NCBI GenBank assembly: GCA_041675905.1
Contig: JBAYSX010000002.1
Location: 62,001-126,000 of the forward strand
Length of the DNA: 64,000 nucleotides
Origin: Sandaracinobacteroides sp041675905
GTDB lineage: Bacteria; Pseudomonadota; Alphaproteobacteria; Sphingomonadales; Sphingomonadaceae
Direction of reading: 5' to 3'
Shown: positions 35,831-45,426 of the stretch, in pieces
How positions within the stretch are numbered: position 1 is the stretch's first letter
Layout: each line of letters begins with the position of its first letter
Made by a program: the position numbers and the translations under genes
Notes under the pieces: model-generated
The model's database searches: none
The model's input: the letters and a program-made list of their open reading frames with translations, nothing else
What the model was told of the DNA's origin: nothing

Positions 35831-36325
35831 TCAGACCGGTCGAATGTGATCGCCCGAATGGATTTCCATGATTTCAAATACATTGCCGAAGAAGTCCCGG
35901 CCATATGTCGCCGCGAACCCGGACTTTACGCCACGTTCGTCCGTCGTGATCGTCGATAGATCGGGTGGCGCGTGAAACGTCAGCCCTGCCTCCACCATCC
36001 GCTCGTAAACCGCCTGCACGTCATCCACCTGGAAGCCGATGTGGGTATAGCCATGCAGGTTCACCGGGCGGTTTGGATCGCCCGGCGGGGTTTCGGGTGA
36101 GGTGTATTGGAAGACTTCGATATGCAGATTTTTCAGGCGCGCGATAAAGCTTTTCGCGGCGGTATCTTTCAGCCCGACGATCGTATCGATCCACGGATTG
36201 CCGGCTTCCCAGTCCGCTACCGACACGTCTTCGGCGCCCAGCAGATCGACGTAAAACTTGCGCGCGATCCCGATGTCCGGAACCGACAGCGCGACATGGT
36301 GGACGCCTTGCAGATGTTCCCTCAT
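35831..36325 (-). CDS. VOC-family (glyoxalase/extradiol-dioxygenase fold) protein
   Basis: A 164-residue protein with paired beta-alpha-beta-beta-beta modules. HHVALSVPDIGIARKFY opens the first and HIGFQVDDVQAVYERM the second, and the end has GNVFEIMEIH. Candidate metal ligands are H10 or H11, the H of HIGF and the E of FEIM. It could be an extradiol-type dioxygenase, isomerase or lyase. It overlaps the Rieske gene by 4 bp and is 21 bp from the SDR, so it belongs to that operon. Confidence 0.85.
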   Translation of the reverse strand: MREHLQGVHHVALSVPDIGIARKFYVDLLGAEDVSVADWEAGNPWIDTIVGLKDTAAKSFIARLKNLHIEVFQYTSPETPPGDPNRPVNLHGYTHIGFQVDDVQAVYERMVEAGLTFHAPPDLSTITTDERGVKSGFAATYGRDFFGNVFEIMEIHSGDHIRPV

Positions 36326-37695
36326 TTGGCACCATCCATATATTTGTCGAGCGTGTCGTGCAGGTGGCGGATGCGCGCCTCCTGATAGATGGAAAGCGTT
36401 TCGGCGCCCTTGCCGCTTGCATACATGCCCTCCCGCTGGAGACGCATGATATCGGTATCCTGATCCAGTACGCTGGCAAGGAAGGGGTCCATGCCCTTCA
36501 CGCTGGTGAAGCTATCGGCTTCGCCGATTACCTCGACATCGGCGACTTCGAAATTACCGTCGCGCGGTTTTGGATGAAGCACATATTGATCAAAGATCGC
36601 CCGGTCGCGGTCGTATCCGTCCGGCCGGAATTGCTGGACGAGACACAGGCCCGGCGCCGGATAGACCAGGATGTTGGGGAATACATGATATTTGAGTGAG
36701 TCGATCATCTCCGGGACGGAGTGCTGACTGTAATCAAGCCCGTATTTTTCCTGCATCTGCGTGCGAAGCTGTTCGGCCATCACCCAGCGCGCGGTCTTGC
36801 CCTCGGGCACTTTTGCGCGCGCGCCCACCAGCTTGCCGTCGCCCACCAGCATGGTGTCCAGCAGTTCCTGCTCGCTCATCTTCCGCCTGGACGTCGGGCT
36901 GGGCGAAGCCATCGCGCACAGGTCGCGGCTGATATGATCGGAGAAAATGTCGTGCTGCATGTTCTGGTCGCTGACGACATTGGTCATTTCCGGATGCACA
37001 TAAGGCGTGTGATACGCCTCCATGAACGCCTCGATCGCGATCTTCCAGTTGGCCGGCAGATGCTTGCGCACATGGGTGGCGACATACCAGCCGGTCAGAT
37101 CCCAATTCGCGAAATGTTCCGGCAGGACTTCCAGATAGTCTGTAAGCGGACGCGCCTCGGGATCGAAATTCACGAACACCATGCCGTTCCAGCTCTCGAC
37201 CTGGACTTCGACCAGATTCGCCTTTTCCCGATCAAGCTGCGGAAATTCGAAATCGCAGGGGATGTTTTTAAGCGAGCCGTCGAGGTTCCATTCCCAATTA
37301 TGGAAGGGACACGCAATGCTGGAAGACCAGCCGCATTGCCCTTTCCGCTTGAGCATGGTTCCCCGGTGCAGACAGGAATTGTAGAAAGCCTTCAGACCTG
37401 ATGCCGAGCGCACGATCAGGACGGACTGTCGACCGATATCATATACGAAATAGTCGCCTTCTTCGGCCACATGCTCCTCGCGGCAGGCGAATTGCCATAC
37501 CCGCTTCCACATCTGCTCCATCTCGCGATCGAAGAAGGCCTGCTCGTTGTAGCGATCGAATGGAATGTCGCGCAGATTTTGTTCCGGGTTGGACTGCCGG
37601 TCCAGCACTTCGGGCAGATTCCCGTCCCGCCGCGCGATATCCGCCCAGGTCTGCCCAGGATAGCGATCACGCATGATCTTCTGAATCTCGTTCAT
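36322..37695 (-). CDS. Rieske-type ring-hydroxylating oxygenase, alpha subunit (first copy)
   Basis: A 457-residue oxygenase alpha subunit. The Rieske [2Fe-2S] ligands are in CLHRG and ACPFHNWEW, and the mononuclear iron site is in MEAYHTPYVH with the distal acid in DQDTDIMRLQ. GAGAGG lies 8 bp before the chosen ATG. No beta subunit, ferredoxin or reductase gene is nearby, so it is either a homo-oligomeric enzyme or borrows electron carriers encoded elsewhere. First gene of the operon behind the palindromic operator. Confidence 0.92.
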   Translation of the reverse strand: MNEIQKIMRDRYPGQTWADIARRDGNLPEVLDRQSNPEQNLRDIPFDRYNEQAFFDREMEQMWKRVWQFACREEHVAEEGDYFVYDIGRQSVLIVRSASGLKAFYNSCLHRGTMLKRKGQCGWSSSIACPFHNWEWNLDGSLKNIPCDFEFPQLDREKANLVEVQVESWNGMVFVNFDPEARPLTDYLEVLPEHFANWDLTGWYVATHVRKHLPANWKIAIEAFMEAYHTPYVHPEMTNVVSDQNMQHDIFSDHISRDLCAMASPSPTSRRKMSEQELLDTMLVGDGKLVGARAKVPEGKTARWVMAEQLRTQMQEKYGLDYSQHSVPEMIDSLKYHVFPNILVYPAPGLCLVQQFRPDGYDRDRAIFDQYVLHPKPRDGNFEVADVEVIGEADSFTSVKGMDPFLASVLDQDTDIMRLQREGMYASGKGAETLSIYQEARIRHLHDTLDKYMDGAK

Positions 37696-37732
37696 TTGGC
37701 GTTCCTCTCCCAAAGCCGCCGACTATATCATA

Positions 37733-37748
37733 AACATGAATTCATGTT
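37733..37748. promoter_or_regulatory. Perfect 16-bp palindrome, likely TetR operator
   Basis: AACATGAATTCATGTT is self-complementary and lies between the Rieske operon and the end of the tetR-type gene. It sits just downstream of a possible minus-strand promoter (TTGACC at 37781-37786, ATAATT at 37757-37762, 18-bp spacer). That is where a repressor would block the operon. The TetR-type protein encoded next door is the obvious candidate ligand. Confidence 0.65.
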
Positions 37749-37782
37749 CACGTTTTAATTATCTGCTTCTTGTTTCCCAAGG

Positions 37783-38454
37783 TCAAGCGCCGTTGTAGCA
37801 TTCCTGTTCAGCGATGTTGAGATAGCGGAGCGCCATACGAAGCGCTTCGCGGGCGAAATCCGTGTCCGTCACCTTTAGGCCCTGCCCAAGTTCGCCGTCC
37901 GAGGGCAGAATCGACCAGACCACCGCTCCCCGAATGATCGAGTGCGCATAAAGCACCTGCCGGCGCAGTTCGACCGGATCGCGTTCCGGCATTTTCTCGA
38001 CAAGGCGATCGCCAATCAGGCTCGCCACCTGCTCGTTGGCGTCACTCTGGTCCTTGTGCACAACGGCATCCACCAGCCGCCGGCGCTCCAGCAACCGCAG
38101 AAGCCCGGCATCGGCGGTAAAGGCGCTGAAGACGATATCCAGATGCAACCCGATCAGTTCACGGGGCGATGCAGCCAGTGCTTCCGGTGAAGTGCACAGC
38201 TCGCGTATTTCCTGCATACGATACAGGCGGTAAGCCTGCACGATGGTGTCGAGAAGTGCCTCCTTGTCGCCGAATCGCTGGTACACTGTCCCGACCGGCA
38301 CGCCCGCGTGGGCGGCTATATCGGTCACGCGCGTTGCCTCCCATCCCTTCCCGGAAAACAGCGAGACAGCCGAGGTGACGATGCGGCGCAAGGCATCCTT
38401 GCTGCGTTGCTGCCGGGGTTGTGCGATGGACTCGCAGCTTTCCATCCACCGCAT
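37783..38454 (-). CDS. TetR-family transcriptional regulator
   Basis: About 223 residues. The N-terminal helix-turn-helix is clear (TDIAAHAGVPVGTVYQRFGD), followed by a variable helical ligand-binding domain. AGGA lies 4 bp before the ATG at 38454; further in-frame ATGs at 38511 and 38445 are possible. It is upstream of, and in the same direction as, the Rieske-VOC-SDR genes, and divergent from the SMP-30 gene. It is a good candidate to repress both units. Confidence 0.88.
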   Translation of the reverse strand: MRWMESCESIAQPRQQRSKDALRRIVTSAVSLFSGKGWEATRVTDIAAHAGVPVGTVYQRFGDKEALLDTIVQAYRLYRMQEIRELCTSPEALAASPRELIGLHLDIVFSAFTADAGLLRLLERRRLVDAVVHKDQSDANEQVASLIGDRLVEKMPERDPVELRRQVLYAHSIIRGAVVWSILPSDGELGQGLKVTDTDFAREALRMALRYLNIAEQECYNGA

Positions 38455-38633
38455 CGGGTCCTGCTCGAACGGAATGGTTCCAAAAGGGGCGCCGGGGGAA
38501 CGATGGATCATCACAGAATCCCGGTCTAATGCGCAACTTCCCACTTGGCCAGACCGCTCCGATGCGGGCAGGAGCATCCGGACATTGCGGGCGGGCCAGG
38601 CGTCCGATAGTCTTGTTTAAAGAGGGAGGAATC

Positions 38634-39515
38634 ATGCGGATACAGGCGAACAGGGATTTCGAGATTGTCGCGGAAGGCTTCGGCTTCATCGAGGCGCCAC
38701 GAACATCACCGGAAGGGCATGTCTGGTTTGCCGATCTGGTGGGCAAGGGGGTTTACCGGAAGCGGCCGGGACACGGTGTGGAAGCCATGCTTCCTGAACG
38801 GCAATGGGTCGGCGGAATCGTCTTCGATGAAAGCGGGAAGGTGCTGTGCAGCGGTCGCGGCGGGATTGTCGGGTTCGATCCGGCCACGGGCGAGACGGTC
38901 AATCTGCTGGATGAGATCGAAGGCGAAGCGGTGATCGCGGTAAACGACATGGAAGCAGATGGCCGGGGCGGGCTTTTCGGTGGCACGATCGATTTCGTTT
39001 CCATTTTCGAAACCAACAGCACACCTGAACCGGGCAAGCTGTTCCACATGTCGGCAGCGGGCGATATCAAAGTGCTGCGACGCGACGTATCCGCGTCAAA
39101 CGGCCTCGCTCTCAGCCCGTGCGGGAAATGGCTCTATCATTCCGAAACCTCGCGCGGTGTCTGGCGCTACGCGCTCGGCGCGGATGGAATGCCCGGCGAA
39201 GGAACGCTGATCGTGGAACTGCCGGACAGCGATGGCCTTGTCATGGATGTGGAAGGCGGCTTCTGGGTTGCCTGCTGGGAAAGCGGCCGTCTGCTGCATT
39301 ATGATGCGCACGGCGTGTGCACCCAATGCCACACATTCCCGCAGCCGCATATCGTCAGTCTGGATTTCGGCGCCGACGACCCTGGCCTTCTCACGATCTC
39401 GACCGGCGGAAACGCGAACATGCCTCAGGCCGGTGCGGTTCTCCGCATCAAGGTCGATACACCCGGCCTTCCGGGCAAACTCACTCGCCTCAAGACACTG
39501 GAGAAACACGGATGA
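38634..39515 (+). CDS. SMP-30/gluconolactonase-family protein
   Basis: A 293-residue beta-propeller hydrolase. Metal-site candidates of the family are the E of FIEAPRTSPEG, the N of ASNGLALSPCG and the D of PDSDGLVMDVEGG. Relatives open lactones. GGGAGGA lies just before the chosen ATG; the upstream frame extends through the divergent tetR-type gene and is not credible. It is translationally coupled to the enoyl-CoA hydratase gene (ATGA). A lactone ring-opening step would fit a ring-cleavage pathway. Confidence 0.88.
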   Translation: MRIQANRDFEIVAEGFGFIEAPRTSPEGHVWFADLVGKGVYRKRPGHGVEAMLPERQWVGGIVFDESGKVLCSGRGGIVGFDPATGETVNLLDEIEGEAVIAVNDMEADGRGGLFGGTIDFVSIFETNSTPEPGKLFHMSAAGDIKVLRRDVSASNGLALSPCGKWLYHSETSRGVWRYALGADGMPGEGTLIVELPDSDGLVMDVEGGFWVACWESGRLLHYDAHGVCTQCHTFPQPHIVSLDFGADDPGLLTISTGGNANMPQAGAVLRIKVDTPGLPGKLTRLKTLEKHG

Positions 39516-40303
39516 TCGACCTGCAACGGCATGCGAACGGCGTCGCCGTCCTCACGATCAATCGTCCGCAGGCGCTGAATGCGCTCGACTTCCCCCTTGT
39601 GGACGCCCTGCGCGAGGCGCTGGCCAGCCTCGAAGCGGACAAGGCGGTACGGGTTCTCATCCTCACCGGACAGGGGAAGGCATTCTGCGCCGGCCTCGAC
39701 CTCAAAGAGGTAATTCTGGGCGACGAAGCGCCCGAAGGCCCGATCGAATTCATGGATCTTCAGGAACGCTACGCGGGGTTGATGAAAGCGGTGCACGGCG
39801 CGCGGTTTCCGGTGATCGCCGCCGTCAACGGCGTCGCTGTCGGCGCCGGAATGGGGCTGGCGCTGGCGGCCGACATCCGCATCGCGGGTCCGGGCGCCAA
39901 ATTTCTCGTCGGCGCCGTGAAAGTTGCGCTCAGCGCCGGCGAATGCGGCATCAGCTATCACCTGCCGCGCCTGGTCGGGGCGGGACGGGCGTTCGAACTG
40001 ATGCTCACCGGTCGCGCTGTCGATGCAGCAGAAGCACTCTCCATCGGCCTGGCAACCTCACTTGCCGGGGAAGGTGACCTGCTCGATGCGGCGCTGTCTG
40101 TCGCGGGGCAGATTGTCGAGAACAGTCCTTATGCCGTGAAGCATACCAAACAGGTGATGCACGCAAATCTCGACGCTCCGGGACTCGACGCAGCGATGGA
40201 ACTGGAGAATCATGTGCAATGCCTTGCACTGGTTACCGAAGATTTCAGGGAAGCCTGCCGCGCCTTTGCCGAAAAACGCAAACCGCAATTCACTGGCCGC
40301 TGA
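39512..40303 (+). CDS. Enoyl-CoA hydratase/isomerase-family protein
   Basis: A 263-residue crotonase-fold protein. Oxyanion-hole segments are AFCAGLDLKE and AAVNGVAVGAGMGLALA, and a catalytic-type glutamate is in SAGECGISYHLP. It would act on a CoA thioester late in a degradation route, but no acyl-CoA ligase or dehydrogenase is encoded in this cluster. The start overlaps the SMP-30 stop by 4 bp. Confidence 0.92.
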   Translation: MIDLQRHANGVAVLTINRPQALNALDFPLVDALREALASLEADKAVRVLILTGQGKAFCAGLDLKEVILGDEAPEGPIEFMDLQERYAGLMKAVHGARFPVIAAVNGVAVGAGMGLALAADIRIAGPGAKFLVGAVKVALSAGECGISYHLPRLVGAGRAFELMLTGRAVDAAEALSIGLATSLAGEGDLLDAALSVAGQIVENSPYAVKHTKQVMHANLDAPGLDAAMELENHVQCLALVTEDFREACRAFAEKRKPQFTGR

Positions 40304-40397
40304 ATATGCTCTCGGGGCCGGGATAAGGTTTGCCAAAAGGGAACCGCCGATACAGTTAACCGTTTCGTCGTGGGCGACCCGGACACGGAAGGCATAA

Positions 40398-42206
40398 ATG
40401 AGAGCATCAGAAGGTCAACCGGATGGTGGCGGCAAGTTTGAACTGCTGACGTCAGGCGCGTCCATTCCCGTAGCAGGAACGGCGCTTCCCTTCGCTTACG
40501 CACTCATGTGCCTGTTACTGCTAGTTTTTGGTATGCTTGCGTCGCCGGCAAGCGCACAGATCATACCCAAACCCGCGGAGACGCAGGAAGAAGCAGTTCC
40601 CGACCCTTATGGACGGGATACGCCCGCCGGTACGATAGCCGGGTTTATGGCGGCGATCGGCGACCAGGATTATGAGCGGGCGCGCCACTATCTCGACCTC
40701 CGTAACGTACCTTCGCGGCAGCGCGAAGCGCGTGGCGTCCTGCGCGCGCAGCAGTTGCAAAAGGTGCTGGATCAGCGCGGGCAATTATCGCCGCGCGCGG
40801 CCCAAAGCGACGAGTCCGCCGGCAGACTCGATGACGGACTGCCTCCTGACCGGGAACGGGTGGGGACGATCCGGATTGATGACGGACGCGAGGATATCCT
40901 GTTAGCCCGCGTGGAAGACAAGGATGGTACGACATGGCGGGTTGCACGCGAAACGCTGGCGCTGCTCCCCCGGCTCGCCGCTGACCCCGCCCGGTCCTTG
41001 CTGGATCAATGGTTGCCGGCGGTGCTTGTCGAAACGGTGTTTCTGGGCGCGCCGGTGGGCCACTGGCTCACCCTGCTGGCCTTGACAGTCATCGCATATG
41101 GCATTGCCTGGGTGCTGCTTGCCCTGATCCTGTATCTGGATGGCTGGTGGTGCCGCTGGAGGAAGCGCGACGCCCGCTCGTTCCTCCGTGGAATTGTTGC
41201 GCCCCTGCGGTTGCTGGTGGCGGCATGGATTGTGATGCTCGTTGCGCCCCACATCGGCGTTGCGATTGTCGCCCGGGAAATGTTTGGCCGGATGGTGGAG
41301 GTTGTGGGCTGGGCTGCCTTTGCCTGGCTTGTCTGGCGCACCATCGACGTCGCCGGCGAGATCATCATGCAGCGACTTCAGGGGCCGGAAAGAGGACAGA
41401 TCCGCTCGATCGCGGCATTTGTAAGGCGTCTGGTGAAAGCGCTCGTCCTGGTAGTGGGCACCATCGGGGTACTCGACACGCTGGGCTTTGACGTCACTGC
41501 AGGGATTGCGGCGCTGGGCATCGGCGGGCTTGCGCTTGCTCTGGGCGCGCAGAAACTGGTGGAGAATCTGGTTGGCAGCATCTCCATCCTGTCGGACCAG
41601 CCGGTGCGTCTCGGCGAATATTGCAAGGTCGGGGACATTGCGGGCACGGTGGAGGAGCTGGGCATCCGTTCCACCCGCCTGAGAACATTGAATGATACGA
41701 TCGTCGTCATCCCGAACAGCGATTTTGCTGCAACGAGGATTGAGAATTTCAGCCGCCGCAACCGTTTCTGGCTGCACCAGACGATCAATCTCCATGTACA
41801 GACACCGCCGGGACGATTGCGCGAATTCCTGCAACAACTGGACAAGACGCTCTCGGAGCATCCACGCATCATGCCCGGGCCGCGCGTGCGACTGCTGGGG
41901 CTGGACAGTTCAGATCGTTTGCCAGTCGAGATTTTCGCCTATGTCGGAACGGCTGATAACAACGTCTTTCTGGAAGTGCAGGAAGACATCACACTCCGTG
42001 TGCTCGACATGCTGGAGAACCTGGGCATCGGGATCACAATGCCGCCCACGCTGGTGCAGGTCGCTGCGCCTGCTTCGGCGGCAAGAGATGAAAGCCCGGA
42101 CGGGGGCGGGGACGACCCCGCCGGCACTCGCGTGAAGCATCCCGACGGCCATCAGGCGGTACCGGGCGGGGCATCAAATCCGGATCCCGCTCCTCGCAAC
42201 GCCTGA
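40398..42206 (+). CDS. MscS-family mechanosensitive channel with N-terminal periplasmic domain
   Basis: A 602-residue protein. A hydrophobic signal-like segment (about 30-52, ending ASPASAQ) leads into a soluble domain of about 130 residues. Four or so membrane helices follow, then the MscS pore helix and beta domain (GIGGLALALGAQKLVENLVG, then GDIAGTVEELGIRSTRLRTL). It would release solutes on osmotic downshift. It is not evidently linked to the catabolic genes and converges with the TonB receptor. Confidence 0.92.
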   Translation: MRASEGQPDGGGKFELLTSGASIPVAGTALPFAYALMCLLLLVFGMLASPASAQIIPKPAETQEEAVPDPYGRDTPAGTIAGFMAAIGDQDYERARHYLDLRNVPSRQREARGVLRAQQLQKVLDQRGQLSPRAAQSDESAGRLDDGLPPDRERVGTIRIDDGREDILLARVEDKDGTTWRVARETLALLPRLAADPARSLLDQWLPAVLVETVFLGAPVGHWLTLLALTVIAYGIAWVLLALILYLDGWWCRWRKRDARSFLRGIVAPLRLLVAAWIVMLVAPHIGVAIVAREMFGRMVEVVGWAAFAWLVWRTIDVAGEIIMQRLQGPERGQIRSIAAFVRRLVKALVLVVGTIGVLDTLGFDVTAGIAALGIGGLALALGAQKLVENLVGSISILSDQPVRLGEYCKVGDIAGTVEELGIRSTRLRTLNDTIVVIPNSDFAATRIENFSRRNRFWLHQTINLHVQTPPGRLREFLQQLDKTLSEHPRIMPGPRVRLLGLDSSDRLPVEIFAYVGTADNNVFLEVQEDITLRVLDMLENLGIGITMPPTLVQVAAPASAARDESPDGGGDDPAGTRVKHPDGHQAVPGGASNPDPAPRNA

Positions 42207-42238
42207 AGCATTACAAGGAGCGGGCGGGGGGAGAAGGT

Positions 42239-44380
42239 TCAGAACTTCACGTCGAGCGCGAGGCCGATCGTGCGGGGATAGGGAACCTGATACTGGCCGC
42301 CTGGTACGGCCAGGGGGCCGCGCGTATTGCCGATATTATCGGCGAACAGCGCGAGATCATAATCGTCGTTACCCACGCCGATCCGTGCTGCGCCCATGCC
42401 GATCCATGGCGCGTAACGCCCGTCGAAGATACTTTGCTGGCGTGAGCGATAGGTATAGCGACCGCTGGCGCGGAATTCGAGCGCAGGCGTAATGGGCCTC
42501 GCATAATTTCCGGCAATTGCAAAGGTCGTCTTTGCCGATCCGGGCAGTTGATGACCGTTGGCGATAAAGGGCAAGGCCGCCGTAACGCTATCCGGCACAC
42601 CGCGCAGCGTCGTCTTGTTGACGTTGCCGCTCGCCTGAAGTTGCAGACCCGCGATTGGCGTGGACCAGTTGATTTCGGCGTCAATCCCGCGACCGCGCAC
42701 GTCACCTACGGGAACCACGATCGTTTGCGCGGAAGGCGACAATTCAAGCTGTGCGTCGGCCCAATCGAAATAATAGGCGGACAAGGCGAGCCGCAGTTGC
42801 CTGTCAAACAGCGACCATTTCACCCCGGCCTCGTAGTTCCATAATGTGTCCGGCCTGGACGAGGGTGAAAAATCTGTGCCCAGGGCAAGATTGGCGGCCG
42901 CGATGATAGAGGTCGAGGTGACGGCGCCGCTGCGGAAACCCTTGGCGGCCTCAACGTAGATCATGCCATTGTCGCTGGCATGAAATGCAATGTTGAAGCG
43001 CGGATTGAATGTATTTTCCTTGACCTTCACCGTCTCGATTGTCGGCGTGATGATGCCCAGCTCAAGAAGTTCGAGCGAACTGTTCTCGTTGAACGTTCGC
43101 CGTTCTTCGAAATAGCGGCCGCCCACGGTCAGATCCAGTTTGCGCTCGAACAGGGAATATGTCCCTTCGCCATAAACGGCCCATGCCTTGCTCTTCAGTT
43201 CATTATTGTTGCGCGTGGCGATACCCAGATTTCCGGGAATCTGAAAATCGGGAAGGATGGTATCCTGACCGCCATAGGTCTTGCCGTCCTGATAGTAGAA
43301 TCCGACGATATACCTGAACGGCCCACTATTATCTGAAGTCAGACGAATATCTTCGTTAAAGGTCTTCGTTGTCAGCGGCCAGTATGCCACGAAATCGCCA
43401 ATGGAACCGGGAATGAATCCTCCGCTTTCCGAGTATATCCTGTTACGTATATAGCCCGTGGAGCTTTGCAACGTGGCAAATCCCAGATCATATTCAATAT
43501 CCGCCGTATAGAGCGAATAGTTGGAGTTCGATTCACCCAGTGTCCAGTTGGTGGCCGGAGGGTCGAAGAACGTCAGCCGGTTCGCATAATTCTGCCGGTT
43601 TTCGTTACGCCAGTAAGCCAGTTGCACACGCAAATCGTCGGTCGGCCGGGCCAGAAGTTTGACGCGGCCGGTGAAGCTGCTTGCGTCGTTCGCATCCTTT
43701 TCGCCAGTGGACAGTGCATCGGCATAGCCGCCAATCATCTTGTAGCTCACGACCCCGCGCACGGCGAGTTTGCCCGGAATGAGGGGTGCATTGAGCATCA
43801 AATCGCCCGATCCGTTCGGCTCCCCGCCGCTTGTGGCCGCGCCGGAAACACGTACCGAACCTTCCGTCTCGTAAAGATCCGGATCATTGGTCAGCACCTT
43901 GATCGTGCCGCCAAGCGATCCGAGCCCGTAAAGGGTCCCTGATGGCCCGCGGAGCACCTCGACGCGCTGCAGGTCATAGAAATCCGCTGCCGGTGCAAAA
44001 GGACGGCCCGGTAGCGCAAAGGCGAAATTGTCGAGGTAAAACCCGACCGTGGGATCGCCATCGGTTTCGGAGGCGGCGACGCCGCGAATCTGGAATGTGG
44101 TGCTGCCCGCTCCGACGGTGGAGCCGGTCGTGGCGCTCGGAATCAGCTGGATCGATTGCTCCAGATTTGTGATTCCGGTCTTTACCAGCGTCTCGCCGCC
44201 CAGCGCCTGGACCGCCTGCGGCACGGCCTGGATCGACTGGCTGCGACGCTGCGCCGTAACGACGATTTCCCCGGATACCCCGTTACCCGGCTCCGGCACT
44301 TCCTGCGCTTGCGCGGCAGTGCCCAGAGCGAATGTCGCGCAGATGATTCGCGGCGCAACCCGCTTGTTGATGAAAAACAT
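42239..44380 (-). CDS. TonB-dependent receptor
   Basis: A 713-residue receptor from the start at 44380, where GGAGGAAT precedes the ATG and a clean signal peptide (MFFINKRVAPRIICATFALG, ending AQAQ) results. The TonB box and plug start at GEIVVTAQRRSQSIQ, and the barrel ends GLALDVKF. There is no STN domain, so it does not signal through FecR. It is divergent from the TetR-type gene at 44651, beyond which lies a Rieske-ThuA pair, so it may import that enzyme's substrate. Confidence 0.92.
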   Translation of the reverse strand: MFFINKRVAPRIICATFALGTAAQAQEVPEPGNGVSGEIVVTAQRRSQSIQAVPQAVQALGGETLVKTGITNLEQSIQLIPSATTGSTVGAGSTTFQIRGVAASETDGDPTVGFYLDNFAFALPGRPFAPAADFYDLQRVEVLRGPSGTLYGLGSLGGTIKVLTNDPDLYETEGSVRVSGAATSGGEPNGSGDLMLNAPLIPGKLAVRGVVSYKMIGGYADALSTGEKDANDASSFTGRVKLLARPTDDLRVQLAYWRNENRQNYANRLTFFDPPATNWTLGESNSNYSLYTADIEYDLGFATLQSSTGYIRNRIYSESGGFIPGSIGDFVAYWPLTTKTFNEDIRLTSDNSGPFRYIVGFYYQDGKTYGGQDTILPDFQIPGNLGIATRNNNELKSKAWAVYGEGTYSLFERKLDLTVGGRYFEERRTFNENSSLELLELGIITPTIETVKVKENTFNPRFNIAFHASDNGMIYVEAAKGFRSGAVTSTSIIAAANLALGTDFSPSSRPDTLWNYEAGVKWSLFDRQLRLALSAYYFDWADAQLELSPSAQTIVVPVGDVRGRGIDAEINWSTPIAGLQLQASGNVNKTTLRGVPDSVTAALPFIANGHQLPGSAKTTFAIAGNYARPITPALEFRASGRYTYRSRQQSIFDGRYAPWIGMGAARIGVGNDDYDLALFADNIGNTRGPLAVPGGQYQVPYPRTIGLALDVKF

Positions 44381-44500
44381 ATTCCTCCGTTTCACCCTTC
44401 TGAAGCGCCGGTCAGTCCGGCTGTTGATCATAAGCTGCAGAAGGAGACGCCGGCATTCGCCAGCATTTACGTCCTTTCCGCCCTCACTGCCCTGAACTAT

Positions 44501-44523
44501 AAAAAGCTTCTCGGCTTTTTTTT
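44501..44523. terminator. A/T-rich hairpin in the receptor-regulator gap
   Basis: AAAAAGC and GCTTTTT pair around a 6-nt loop and are followed by T residues on the plus strand. It lies in the 270-bp region (44381-44650) between two divergent genes, where a terminator is not expected, so it may be an attenuator or simply A/T tracts near a promoter. Nothing else in this gap could be assigned. Confidence 0.35.
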
Positions 44524-44650
44524 AAATCGGGGAAGGCGACGGAACTGTCAACCGCTATTAGCGATCGGACACAAGGATATTGGCGGACCCGTTGATGCGG
44601 CGTCATGTCTGTCAGTGTGCCGCCCGCGCCTTTCCAAACTGCGAGACACC

Positions 44651-45331
44651 ATGGAACCGACCAGAGAAAACCACGACCCTGCCACACATGTCGAACCGGG
44701 GCGTGATTCCCGGAAGCGGCGGACCGGGCGCTCGGCCCGGCAGGCTGAGAAAAGCGAGGCGATGCGCATCCAGGCGCTGGAAACCACCATCGACTGTCTG
44801 GTCGCCAATCCTTATTCAGAGGTCTCGATCGCTGCTATCGCGCGGCAGGGCAATCTGACCCGCGGAGGAATCCAGTATCATTTCGCCACCCGCCTCTCGT
44901 TGCTTCAGGCAACCGTGCAACATCTGCACCGCCGGCGTCTGGAGCAGTTCCGGGCGGATCTGATCGCCTGCCCGGAAGGTGTCGATATAGTTGACCATGT
45001 CGTCGATACCCATTGGCGCCATCTGAACGAACGGGATTTTCGCGCCTACCAGGAACTTGTGCTGGCCGCGCGGTGCGAGCCGGAACTCGCGGCGACCCTT
45101 GCCGGACATTATCAGGCGTTTTTGGGCGAATGGCGCAGAATTGCACAGGAGCATTTCGGCTGGGATCACAAAGCGCCGGAGATGGCCCGTGCGGGTAATA
45201 TCGCGCATTATATTCTGGATGGCATGGCTTATGGCCAGCTTGGCGGCCAGCTCGAACCGGAAGAGATTGGCGAACTGCTGGGCTATGTAAAATCGGTTAT
45301 GCGTCAGGCGACTTCGGGCAGCCCGCATTAA
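44651..45331 (+). CDS. TetR/AcrR-type transcriptional regulator
   Basis: About 226 residues. A basic, low-complexity N-terminal extension of 37 residues precedes the helix-turn-helix (VSIAAIARQGNLTRGGIQYHF), with a helical ligand domain after it. A shorter start at 44762 (MRIQALETT) would remove the extension and give a normal family length; no strong ribosome site distinguishes the two. It lies between the divergent TonB receptor and the co-directional Rieske-ThuA pair and probably controls one or both. Confidence 0.85.
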   Translation: MEPTRENHDPATHVEPGRDSRKRRTGRSARQAEKSEAMRIQALETTIDCLVANPYSEVSIAAIARQGNLTRGGIQYHFATRLSLLQATVQHLHRRRLEQFRADLIACPEGVDIVDHVVDTHWRHLNERDFRAYQELVLAARCEPELAATLAGHYQAFLGEWRRIAQEHFGWDHKAPEMARAGNIAHYILDGMAYGQLGGQLEPEEIGELLGYVKSVMRQATSGSPH

Positions 45332-45426
45332 CCGCCGTACCGTGCTCAAAGACGATTGACAAATGCGCCGCTTTGCGTTTCTTTGAAAAGAAAGCTGAAT
45401 AGCTTGTTTTGTTCGGAGAGATCACA

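Noticed and set aside
45356..45384. A sigma-70 promoter before the second Rieske gene
   Set aside because: TTGACA is a perfect -35, but at 17 bp the -10 reads TTCTTT, too poor to list as a separate feature.
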